Shown here piece after piece: positions 22,167-32,280 of a DNA stretch of 64,000 nucleotides (position 1 is its first letter; the number at the start of each line of letters is the position of its first letter). The notes under the pieces were generated by a model. It did not search any database and was not told where the DNA came from. It worked only from the letters and a program-made list of their open reading frames with translations. Both the position numbers and the translations under genes were made by a program. The stretch lies in NCBI GenBank assembly GCA_024500155.1, contig CM044871.1, positions 39,224,228 through 39,288,227 of the forward strand, in the 5' to 3' direction. The DNA comes from Chenopodium formosanum. Taxonomy: Eukaryota; Streptophyta; Magnoliopsida; Caryophyllales; Amaranthaceae.

Positions 22167-22720
22167 TTCACTTTCTTGAACTTTCTTGAATTTTCTTTAC
22201 TTAGATTTTGCTTACAAGTTTTTACCTTTCACTTGAAAGGGTTTTTCTTGGTTCAAGCATTAGGATCTTTAATCTTTATTTAGTTTCTTTAAACATCAGT
22301 TAGTTAGCAAAATAAATCAGTTTAGGCGTGTGCTTGTCCTCCAAGGAGATTGGCGTATGCTTGTGCTCCAAGGTGCTTGCTCTTCAAGCAAGTTAGAATT
22401 CTAGTTTAATTAGGATTGAATTAGGGACTTGTCCTAATCTTCCTAGGTAAACTAAATCTTATAAATAGGGCTGTAAACACACAACTAAAAACACACAGAT
22501 TATTATTATTGTTTTAAGTTTTAAACACTTAAGTTTTGTTGATTGTGATCAATTGCTGGTTTGCTTGTTTTAGTTAAAACATTCGTTAGGATTGATTATT
22601 TAGGTAGATTCTTAATTGATTAATCTTAGTTTTGTTTAATTCTTGGTTGATTTCCTGTATAGAATTAGACTTAACATACCCCTTGTGTTTTGTTGATTTT
22701 CGGATCAATAATTCACATCA
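22010..22720 (+). repeat. Family M LTR shared by M1 and M2
   Basis: 711 bp, TGATG...CATCA. It is preceded by the purine-rich GAAGAAGAGGAGGA, which serves as polypurine tract and codes for part of Gag-Pol. TATA box CTTATAAATAGG near 22457. It is about 36 bp shorter than the M3 LTRs owing to small gaps. Confidence 0.9.
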
Positions 22721-22724
22721 TCTT

Positions 22725-22736
22725 TGGTATCAGAGC
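22725..22736 (+). other. Family M2 primer-binding site (initiator tRNA-Met)
   Basis: TGGTATCAGAGC, four bases inside the LTR, is the standard plant primer site for initiator methionine tRNA. M3 has the same at 48606-48617. Confidence 0.9.
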
Positions 22737-23012
22737 AGGTTTGCGCAACTTCGGTAAAAACTAAACTGGGAACAATTTGATGAGAATTTGTACGTGATTC
22801 TTTTTTTATTAAACTCTAAAAACGTCCAGCTATCACCATATAAAATTTCATAATTTTTAGTTGAGTAACGCGTTCTACACAGCCTCAAACGTTTGGTGTT
22901 TGTGCACTGATTTGCGGTTAAGAGTCCGGTTTTTGTGTTGCCTAGTTTTCCTTCAAGATTCGATCTTTTAATCAAGATTTTTGCATGAACTGACTTGGTT
23001 TGTGTAGGAATC

Positions 23013-24410
23013 ATGAGTGACGAGGAGGTTCCACAGGTTCCAAGGGAATTAACCTTAGAACAGGCTCAAAATCTTAGAAGAGATAGGCGAATTGACGAGT
23101 TGGCAGCAAGGATGGATGAGATATTAAAAAGGCTTGATACTCTTGCTGGAGGTTCTTCAAGGAAAGGGAATTCTAACCCTAATTCTGGTTCAAGTGAGGA
23201 AGAACAACCAAGGAGGAACCCAAGGAGGCCACGAAATAATTATTCCTCAAGTGATGAATCACCAAGGCCTAGGAGAAGAGACCGACCAAAGGAAGATGAT
23301 AGGAACCTTAGATTAGATCTTCCCGAATTCAATGGGAGTATGAGTGAACCTGAAAAATACTTTGAGTGGATTAGAAGGGCCAAGACACTCTTTGATTACA
23401 AGGAGTATGATGAAAGGAAAAGATGCAAATTGGCTGAATTAAAACTGACCGGTTATGCTAGTCTTTGGTATGATAATCTAAAGAAGAAGAGGCATAAGGA
23501 GGGGCGTGCAAGAATCTCAACTTGGGAACAACTCAAGAAGCACATGAAAAAAAGGTTCGTACCTAGTGATTATATTCAAGATGTTTATCTTAAGATGCAA
23601 CTTTTTAAACAAAATTCTATGACTGTTGAGAATTATATTGGTGAATTTGAAAAGTTATGCATGCTATGTGGCTTAGAAGAGATTGTTGAGCATAAGATTG
23701 CTAGATTTATTTCGGGGTTGAATGATAATATTGCTGAAAAAGTTGAATTGCAACAATATTGGTCCTTTGAGGATGTTTGCAAGGTAGCTTTGAAAGTTGA
23801 AAAACAGATAAAGGGGAAGAAAGGGACGTACACTAAGCCCTTTGTAAAAGGTTTCACTAAACCTTTTGAGAAGAACAGCTTGGAGAAAAGTGGTTCTAGT
23901 TCGAACTACAAGGAGACTAAATCAAAGTTTGAAGCTCCTAAAAAGCTTGTTGAAGATAGGAAATGCTTCAAGTGTGGTAGTGTTGGTCACATTGCAACTA
24001 ATTGTCCATCAAAAAGAGTAATGACTGTTCAAGAGTGGGAACAAGAACGAGCTAAGTGTGACCAAGGTAGTGACTATGAAGAAAAGAACGAAGAGGAAAA
24101 CTTTGAAGAAGAGGAGGGGCATATTGACGAAATTGATCCCGAGACTCATGGTCAAAGTTTGGTTATAAGAAGGGCACTACACTCTAAAACCATACCTATG
24201 GAAAACAATCAAAGGGAGAAAATCTTTCTTACAAGGTGCAAGGTAGAAGATAGGTTGTGTGATATGATAATAGACACGGGGAGTTGCACTAATGTGGTAT
24301 CTACTACTTTGGTAGACAAATTGAAGTGGCCAACTACTGAACATCCAAGCCCTTATAAGCTTCATTGGCTTAATAATTCGAGTGATGTTAAGGTAACTAA
24401 ACAAGCCTAA
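23013..24410 (+). pseudogene. Family M2 gag and protease start
   Basis: The ATG at 23013 gives MSDEEVPQVP, as in M3. It has a basic/serine-rich N-terminal part, a capsid-like domain (EPEKYFEWIRRAKTLFDYKEYDERK, about 23350-23800), a CCHC knuckle CFKCGSVGHIATNC (about 23964-24005), an acidic linker and a protease with IDTGSCTNVV at about 24270. It stops at TAA 24408, where M3 has leucine TTA. Otherwise it is nearly identical to M3 in this part. Confidence 0.87.
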
Positions 24411-27400
24411 ATCTCCTTTTCAATTGGTAAATTTCATGATAAAGTTTTGTGTGATGTTTGTCCTATGGATGCTTGTCATATACTATTAGGCCGTCCTTGG
24501 CAATATGATAGATTTGTGAAGTTTGATGGAAGGACTAATGTGTATGTTGTGAGAAAAGGAGAAAAAGAGAGACCGGTTGCTTTAAAACCTTTGATAAGCA
24601 ACAAGCCTTCTAATGTAACCTCTAATTCGAAGAGTTCTTATTTGATTAGTGAGAGGGGATAAGAAAAAGAAATTTGCAGCAACAATGTGGTATATATACT
24701 TGTTTCTAATGAGATTCGAATTGATCAAAATAAGCAAGCAAAGAGGCCGTATGAATTGGAATATGTTTTAGAAGAATTCAAGGATGTCTTTCCTAAGGAA
24801 TTACCTCCGGGACTACCTCCTATTCGTGGGATAGAGCATCAAATTGACTTGATTCCGGGAGCACCATTACCTAATAAGGCAGCCTATAGAAGTAATCCGG
24901 AAGAAACAAAGGAGATGCAAAGGAAAATTGAAGAGCTTATGGCTAGAGGATACGTGAGGGAAAGTATGAGCCCTTGTGTCGTGCCTACTTTACTTGTCCC
25001 AAAGAAAGATGGGAGTTGGCGCATGTGTATTGATAGTAGGAGTGTGAGTAACATCACTATCAAATACCGATTTCCTATTCCAAGATTAGATGATCTACTT
25101 GATGAACTACATGGTTCAAAGTTGTTTTCTAAGATTGATCTTATGAGTGGTTATCATCAAATTCGTATGAGAGAAGGAGATGAGTGGAAAACAGCATTCA
25201 AGACTACGTTAGGGTTGTATGAATGGTTGGTGATGCCGTTTGGACTCACTAATGCACCTAGCACTTTCATGAGGTTGATGCATGAGGTACTTAAACCTTT
25301 CCTTGGCAAGTTTGTTGTTGTTTATTTAGATGATATTCTGATATACTCTAAAAATTTGCATGATCATTTAAATCATCTAACAAGTGTGTTTGAAGTGTTA
25401 AGAGAGAAGAAACTCTATGCTAAGCTTGAAAAATTCTACTTCTTAGTGCCTAGTGTTACTTTTCTTGGTTATGTTGTATCAAAAGATGGAGTTTCAGTTG
25501 ATCATTCGAAAGTAGAGGCTATTAAAACTTGGCCTATTCCTACTAATATGAGTGAAGTAAGGTCTTTTCATGGTCTAGCTTCGTTCTATAGAAGATTTGT
25601 CAAGAATTTCTCAAGTATTGTGGCGCCTATGACCGAATGTTTGAAGAAGGACAAGGGTAAATTCGAATGGACTAAAGAAGCTCAAAGTGCGTTTGAGTTT
25701 GTTAAAAAGAAGCTATGTGAAGCACCTATACTTACGTTACCAGATTTCTTAAGTCCTTTTGAAGTTGAAACCGATGCTAGTGGAGTTGGAATTGGAGCAG
25801 TTTTACTGCAAAAGAAGAGGCCTATTGCATATTTCAGTGAGAAATTGGGAGGAGCTTGATTGAACTATTCTACTTATGATAAAGAGTTCTATGCCATTGT
25901 TAGAGCTTTAGATCATTGATTGAACTATTCTACTTATGATAAAGAGTTCTGATCATGAAGCATTGAAGTACATACATGGACAACAAAAGCTCAATCCTAG
26001 ACATGCTACGTGGGTTGAATTTTTACAATCATTTAATTTTTCTTCAAGGTACAAAGAAGGGAAATCGAATGTTGTGGCTGATGCATTATCTAAAAGTTAC
26101 ACTTTGATTGGAATTCTAAATAGCAAGCTACTTGGTTTTGAATTGATCAAAGAATACTACAAAGGTGATGATGATTTTGCTACATTGATTGAAGAGTGTT
26201 CTAAAGGAGCCGTGGGTTCTTATTTGCTGCAAGATGGTTTTCTTTTCAAAGGAAATCGACTTTGTCTTCCTAAGTGTTCTATTAGAGAGCTAGTTGTTAA
26301 AGAAGCTCATAGGGGAGGAATTGCTGGTCACTTTGGCATTACAAAGACCTTGAGTATGTTACAAGAACACTTCTATTGGCCTAAGATGCTCACGAATGTG
26401 CAACTAGTTATTTCTAGGTGTGCAACTTGTCAAAAAGCAAAGGCTACTTTTCATCAAGGCTTGTATACTCCTTTACCTGTTCTAGATTCACCTTGGGAAG
26501 ATATTTCTATGGATTTTATTGTGGGATTGCCGAGAACACAACGGGGAAAGACTCTATTATGGTTGTTGTGGATAGGTTCTCTAAGATGGCTCATTTTGTT
26601 CCTTGGCACAAAGTGGATGATGCTATGAAAGTGGCGGAATTATACTTCAAAGAGATTGTTAGATTGCATGGAATTCCGAAAACTATTGTGAGTGATCGAG
26701 ATACAAAGTTCATGAGTTTCTTTTGGAAGTCTCTATGGAAGCGTGTGGGAACTAAATTGCTCTTTAGTACATCTTACCATCCACAAACTGATGGACAAAC
26801 CGAGGTTACTAATCGTACTCTTGGTGTGCTTTTGCGTGGGTTAGTGAGTAAGACACAAAAGGATTGGGACATCAAGTTAGCTCATGCGGAGTTTGCTTAT
26901 AATAGATCACCTACATATGCTACCAAACATAGTCCTTTTGAGGTAGTCTATGGAGTCAATCCGAAACTTCCAATTGATCTTGTTCCATTGCCTAAGGGTG
27001 AGTTAATTCACAAAGATGCCGAGTCTAAGTTGAAGAGTATGCTGAAATTACATGCTCAAGTTCGAACAAGAATAGAGAAAGTAAATGACATGTACAAAGC
27101 TAGAGCAAACAAGCATAGAAAGCAATAAGGTTACAATGTTGGGGACTTGGTATGGTTACATTTGAGAAAGGAAAGATTTCCAGGAAAACGCAAGAATAAG
27201 TTGATGCCTAGAAGTGAAGGTCCTTTCAAGATTATTGAGAAGATCAATGACAATGCTTATAAGTTAGAACTTCCGGGAGAATATGGAATTAGTGCTACAT
27301 TCAATGTTGGCGATTTGGCTAAGTATATTCCTGATGAAGAACTTCAAGATTTGAGGACAAATTCTTTCGAAGAAGAGGAGGATGATGCAAGTCTAAGCAT

Positions 27401-27539
27401 GGAGAACTTCGAAGATTTGCTTATCATGCATCAAGATAGCTTGTCCCTAAACATTGATTCAAGACAAGCATTACATGGACACTTTCTTGGATATGAAAGC
27501 AAAGCCACAGTTTGCTTAGTGGCTTTTCTTGGAGTCTAG
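24411..27539 (+). pseudogene. Family M2 pol (protease end, RT, RNase H, integrase), frameshifted
   Basis: The frame reopens through the protease end (PMDACHILLGRPW) with a stop near 24660 (GGATAA for GAATTA). RT at 24687-25859 has YLDDILIYS and is otherwise intact. RNase H is broken at 25857-25950: TGATTGAACTATTCTACTTA and following bases occur twice, and the segment between the AIVRALDH and SDHEALKYI motifs is missing. Integrase starts near 26290, loses one base at about 26548 and has TAA 27126-27128 (CAA in M1) before the C-terminal part, which ends inside the LTR at 27539. All three integrase acidic residues are encoded but in two frames. Not functional as it stands. Confidence 0.86.
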
Positions 27540-28086
27540 ATCACTTTCTTGAACTTTCTTGAATTTTCTTTACTTAGATTTTGCTTACAAGTTTTTACCT
27601 TTCATTTGAAAGGGTTTTTCTTGGTTCAAGCATTAGGATCTTTAATCTTCATTTAGTTTCTTTAAACATCAGTTAGTTAGCAAAATAAATCAGTTTAGGC
27701 GTGTGCTTGTCCTCCAAGGAGATTGGCGTATGCTTGTGCTCCAAGGTGCTTGCTCTTCAAGCAAGTTAGAATTCTAGTTTAATTAGGATTGAATTAGGGA
27801 CTTGTCCTAATCTTCCTAGGTAAACTAAATCTTATAAATACACGAATAAAAACACACAGATTATTATTATTATTGTTTTAAGTTTTAAACACTTAAGTTT
27901 TGTTGATTGTGATCAATTGCTATTTTGCTTGTTTTAGTTAAAAAATTCGTTTGGATTGATTAATTAGGTGGATTCTTAATTGATTAATCTTAGTTTTGTT
28001 TAATTCTTGGTGGATTTCCTGTATAGAATTAGACTTAACATACCCCTTGTGTTTTGTTGATTTTTTTAGATCAATAATTCACATCA
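27383..28086 (+). repeat. Family M2 3' LTR
   Basis: 704 bp, TGATG...CATCA. TATA region CTTATAAATACACG. It carries the end of the pol frame at its start. Directly after it comes Tat-alpha1 LTR sequence at 28087. Confidence 0.9.
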
Positions 28087-28387
28087 CTATAAATAGGCAC
28101 ATTCTTACATTTATGACAAGACAGAGAATATACACGCAATACGAGACAACACATCACTTACCACAGAGCTGTCGTTTTCAAGGAACACACAACACTTTAC
28201 CTGAGCTTGGAATCCGAGCAAATAAACTTTACTTCCGCACGTTTTATTATCGAACGCTTACTAACTTAATCTTCGGAGGCAGACCACCGACCATCCGGCT
28301 GTCCGTTTGCTTTGCAGGTGCAGGCGTCCTTTGTTGAATCCAGTCTCAGTATTGTAACTCTCCCAAGGGACAAAAACCCCCAAAACA
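28087..28387 (+). repeat. Tat-alpha1 3' LTR, right part
   Basis: Matches 10727-11024, starting inside the TATA box (CTATAAATAGG) and ending CCCCAAAACA. The TSD GTACT follows at 28388-28392. Confidence 0.9.
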
Positions 28388-28392
28388 GTACT

Positions 28393-29536
28393 TTTTTAGA
28401 TTATCTACATTCCAAGTTCTACGCAGGCGACGACTGTCTAGGGTTTCCAGACGGTATGTGCCATTCCTGACTTCTTTATAGATCCGGTAAGGGCCTTTCC
28501 AATTAGGGGTTAGCTTCCCAGCCTCATTGGCCCTACCGGTTGCCTCCATTTTTCGTAACACAAAATCATCCACTTTTAGAGGGTGCTTGTGCACTTTCTT
28601 GTTATAAGCTCTAGTCATTCTCAGACGGTATATCTCATGGCGCAGGGCAGCGTTGCCCCTGCGTTCCGGAAGGGAGTCCAATGCCAGCCGCATGGCCTCC
28701 CAATTTGCCTCTTCATCATAGAGCATAACTCTGAGAGTCGGCTCGTAGTGCTCAATGGGCAAAACGGCTTTAGAGCCGTATACCATAAGAAATGGAGTTT
28801 CTCCGTTTGCCCCTTTAGCAGTAGTCCGGATGGCCCATAGGACATGAATTAATTCTTCTAACCATAAACCACCGACTCTTTCAATCTTCTTTTTTATGTC
28901 GTCTGAGATGAGTTTGTTGAAGGCTTCAACTTGGCCGTTTGCTAGGGGTCGGCCGACTGATGCAAAACAATGTGAGATACCCTGATCTCCCAACCAAGTC
29001 TTGAACTGGGGGATCTCAAACTGAGGGCCATTATCAAACACCATAGACATAGGAACCCCAAACCGGGTGATGAAATTCTTCCAGATGAAAGAGATGACAT
29101 GTTTTGTCTTGATGTTCTTAACCGGCTCAGCTTCTACCCATTTGGTGAAATAATCCACAGCCACCAAAATATAGCGCTTTCCGCCCGAAGCAGGCGTATA
29201 AGGACCCAAGATATCCATGCCCCATTTAGCGAATGGGACTGGGCTGTGGATTGCCGTCAGATCAGTAGCCGGGCGGTGAATAAGTGGGCCAAACCTTTGG
29301 CACTTGTCACATCTTTTGACTAACTCTTTAGCGTCTGCTTCAAGAGTAGGCCACAAGTAATGCCACCTGGCTCTGACGGCTAGGGACCTGCCGCCTATAT
29401 GAGAGGCGCAGTACCCAGCATGCAATTCTTCGAGAACTTCTTTCCCCTTTTCTGGGGTAACACACTTCAGTAGAGGTTTGAGGAAACCCGCCTTGAAGAG
29501 TTCTCCGTTTCTCAACGGCTAGGGACCTGCCGCTTT
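28393..29536 (-). pseudogene. Tat-beta1 integrase
   Basis: Minus strand. The frame is open from about 29515 to the alpha1 insertion. Zinc-binding region HAGYCASHIGG...CDKCQRFG (about 29430-29300), catalytic core with WGMDILGPY (about 29220), VFDNGPQF (about 29040) and NGQVEAFNKL (about 28930), so the D, D and E are all present. The C-terminal part has GPYRIYKEVRNGTYRLE and LPRTWN-like RRTWNVDNLKKY. alpha1 inserted in the last codons, so the open frame now ends on residues encoded by its LTR. Upstream, 29516-29536 is a short copy of nearby sequence (GGCTAGGGACCTGCCG, also at 29379), which breaks the link to RNase H. Confidence 0.86.
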
Positions 29537-29644
29537 TTCATGACGGCTTCCTCCTGTGGTGAATCAGGAAGTTTGCCGTCTGCCAAATATGCCCGGATGC
29601 CATCCATCAAGGTAGAGCTTCGGTCTAAGATTCCAATGGGCTCT

Positions 29645-30402
29645 TCATGTGATGTGAATTATTGATCCGAAAATCAACAAAACACAAGGGATATGTTTAA
29701 GTCTAATTCTATACAGGAAATCCACCAAGAATTAAACAAAAACTAAGATTAATCAATTAAGAATCCACCTAATTAATCAATCCAAACGAATGTTTTAACT
29801 AAAACAAACAAAACAGCAATTGATCGCAATCAACCAAAAACTCAAGTATGCAACTTAAGAAATAAATCTGAATATTAATCTCTATGTATGTTTATTTGTG
29901 TGTTTACAGCCCTATTTATAAGACTTAGTTTACCTAGGAAGATTAGGACAAGTCCCTAATTCAATCCTAATTAAACTAGAATTCTAACTTGCTTGAAGAG
30001 CAAGCACCTTGGCGCACAAGCATACACCAAACTCCTTGGAGAACAAGTACACGCCTAAACTGATTTATTTTGCTAACTCACTGATTTTTAAAGCAACTAA
30101 ATAAATAAATAAAAATTAAAGAACTAAATAAAGATTAAAGATCCTAATGCTTGAACCAAGAAAAACCCTTTCAAGTGAAAGGTAAAAACTTGTAAGCAAA
30201 ATCTAAGTAAAGAAAATTCAAGAAAGTTCAAGAAAGTGAACTAGACTCCAAGAAAAACCACTAAGCAAACTGTGGCTTTTCTTTGATATCCAAGAAAGTG
30301 TCCATGCAATGCTTGGCTTGAATCAATGTTTAGGGACAAGCTATCTTGATGCATGATAAGCAAATCTTCGAAGTTCTCCATGCTTAGACTTGCATCATCA
30401 TG
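29645..30402 (-). repeat. Family M4 solo LTR with target-site duplication
   Basis: The 748-bp LTR 29650-30397 (plus strand TGATGTGAATT to TTGCATCA; element orientation minus) has TCATG on each side (29645-29649, 30398-30402). No internal sequence remains. It inserted in beta1 pol between RNase H and integrase. The LTR's own coding start joins the upstream pol frame, giving a fused reading frame 31758-30241. Solo LTRs arise by recombination between the two LTRs of one element. Confidence 0.92.
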
Positions 30403-32280
30403 TATGCTTCTCTTTTCCAGAACTTCCCAAAAAACCGACCGAGGAGTATCACAGCAGGCGGATGAAGCCAATTTGGACAACGCATCCGCCTGGTTGTTAT
30501 TTGACCTAGGCACTTCATTCAGACGGACTTCCTTAAGTGCCCCAGCCTCTTCTTTTACTACTTGAAGAAATTTGATCATAGCCGGATGAGTTGCCTTATA
30601 TGTACCCTCATACTGGCTGACAACCAATTGAGAATCAGAATAGGCGTCAATTTTAGTTGCCCCTGCTGCCTTACACATGCGGATTTCGGCTAGCAGGGCA
30701 TCATACTCCGCCTCGTTGTTTAAGGCTTGAAACCTAAACCGCAGTGCATATTCAAATTTGTCCCCCTTAGGGGACTCATATATAATTCTTGCACCGCAGC
30801 CGTTCTTCGTTGAGCTTCTGTCTACATACACTTTCGAAACCTGGTCAATATTATCCGGTTGCACCGGTCGAGTCATTTCAACAATGAAGTCGGCAAACGC
30901 CTGACCTTTCACTGCCTTTCTAGGTTCAAAAGTGATTTCAAGACTTTGCATATCAATAGCCCATTTCAACATTCTGCCGGATGACTCCAAAGTAGACATT
31001 GGCCGCTTGAGGGGATGGTCGGTGTAGATTACCACCGGATGAGCCAGAAAATAAGTTTTGAATTTCTTGAAAGCCATATACAGGGCAAGGCCAAATTTTT
31101 CTACCATGGGGTACCGGAGCTCAGCATTTTTTAGAACATGGCTAATGAAATAGACCGGAAGCTGAACACCGTCTCTCTCAGCAAGGAGAACGACACTGAG
31201 GGCATGATCTGAGACGGCTAGGTACATGTATAAAACCTCTCTAGGAAGTGGGCTAACAAGCCATGGCAAAGAGTGCAAGTGTTCTTTCAGCCGTTGAAAG
31301 GCCGCCTCAGCATCATCCCCCCATTCAAATCTGGTCTTATTCCTGATTGCTTGGAAGAAGTAAAGGCATTTGTCACCTGACCGGATGAGGAATCTCCCCA
31401 AGGTGGCCAGATAACCGGTAAGTCTTTGTTTTTCCTTGACAGTGCGGGGTGACTTCATGTCAATCACCACCTGTATCTTCTCAAGGTTAGCCGCTATCCC
31501 CCTTCCATCAATCAGGAATCCGAGAAACTTCCTAGACTCAACATCAAAGACACATTTCTTAGGATTTAACATAACCTTATGCCGCCTGAGTGCGGTGAAG
31601 GTTTCTCGAAGATCAGCAAGGTGATCCGCCTGCTGCTTGGATTTGACTATCATGTCATCAATGTACGCCTCTACATTCCTCCCAATTTGATTAATAAAGA
31701 CCGTATTAATCATCCGTTGGAATGTAGCCGGCGCATTTTTCAAGCCAAACGGCATCACAGTGTAACAGAATAGCCCCTGATCAGTGACGAAGGCAGTCTT
31801 TTCTTGATCTTTCTTCTACAGGGGTATCTGATGGAAGCCGGAGTAGGCATCTATAAAGCTCATCAAGGCATGCCCGGCTGTCGAATAGACCAGATTGTCG
31901 ATCTTAGGAAGCGGATAAATATCCTTGGGACATGCCTTGTTGAGATCTGTGTAATCAACACACATACGCCAGGTACCATTTGGCTTCTTTACAAGCACAA
32001 CATTCGCCACCCAATCGGGGAAATTACATGGCCGAATGAACCCAGCATCCAACAGCTTTTTAACTTCGGCAGCTGCCGCCTGACTTCTTTCCCCGCCGTG
32101 ATTTCTTTTCTTCTGCCGGATGGGCTTCTTTTTAGGGCCCACGGCGAGTTTGTAGACAGCAAGATCCGGGATGACGCCTGGCATCTCTTTCACTTCAAAG
32201 GCAAAAATGTCTTTGAATTCTTTCAGCAGAAGGTGCAAGTCTGCACCCAACTTAGCAAAAGCAACCGTCCCAACCTTCAC
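30398..32280 (-). pseudogene. Tat-beta1 RT and dual RNase H
   Basis: 32280-31816 has the N-terminal RT part with WRMCVDYTDLNKACPKD and AYSGFHQIPL, then a stop TAG near 31816 (TGG in related copies). 31758-30403 continues with VEAYIDDMIVKS (YIDD intact, about 31665), FFQAIRNKTRFEWGDDAEAAF, the RT-linked RNase H (SDHALSVVLL, YTDHPLKRPMSTLESSGRM) and the second RNase H (VYVDRSS, NNEAEYDALLAEIR, SDSQLVVSQ, NNQADALSKLA). One stop apart, this is the best preserved RT in the Tat copies here. Interrupted by M4 at 30397. Confidence 0.86.

Larger units (their letters stand above)
20887..28086 (+). mobile_element. Family M tandem (M1 3' fragment, shared LTR, M2, LTR)
   Basis: Order: 3' part of pol (M1), LTR 22010-22720, PBS 22725-22736, gag-pol (M2), LTR 27383-28086. 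There is no LTR at the left end. M1 begins inside pol directly against the Tat-alpha1 LTR, and no TSD is visible. A two-body tandem sharing one LTR suggests recombination between LTRs of neighbouring copies. The missing left LTR and the 97-bp gap in the host LTR fit one later deletion. Confidence 0.85.
10501..28387 (+). mobile_element. Tat-alpha1 retrotransposon with family M elements in its 3' LTR
   Basis: 5' LTR 10501-11024, PBS 11027-11044, gag-pol 11058-16737, noncoding hairpin zone to about 17650, antisense extra ORF 20407 to about 17653 on the minus strand, its promoter, polypurine tract 20747-20758, and 3' LTR 20759-20886 continuing at 28087-28387. The five-base TSD GTACT flanks the whole unit. 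The 3' LTR was split by the M1/M2 block with loss of about 97 bp (the equivalent of 10630-10726). Pol is riddled with stops. Confidence 0.92.

Noticed and set aside
22725..22736. tRNA-Met gene fragment
   Set aside because: Only the 12-base primer-site complement is present next to an LTR. No cloverleaf can be formed.
25857..25950. Minisatellite
   Set aside because: Only two copies of a 34-base piece of RNase H with a deletion beside them. A single rearrangement explains it.
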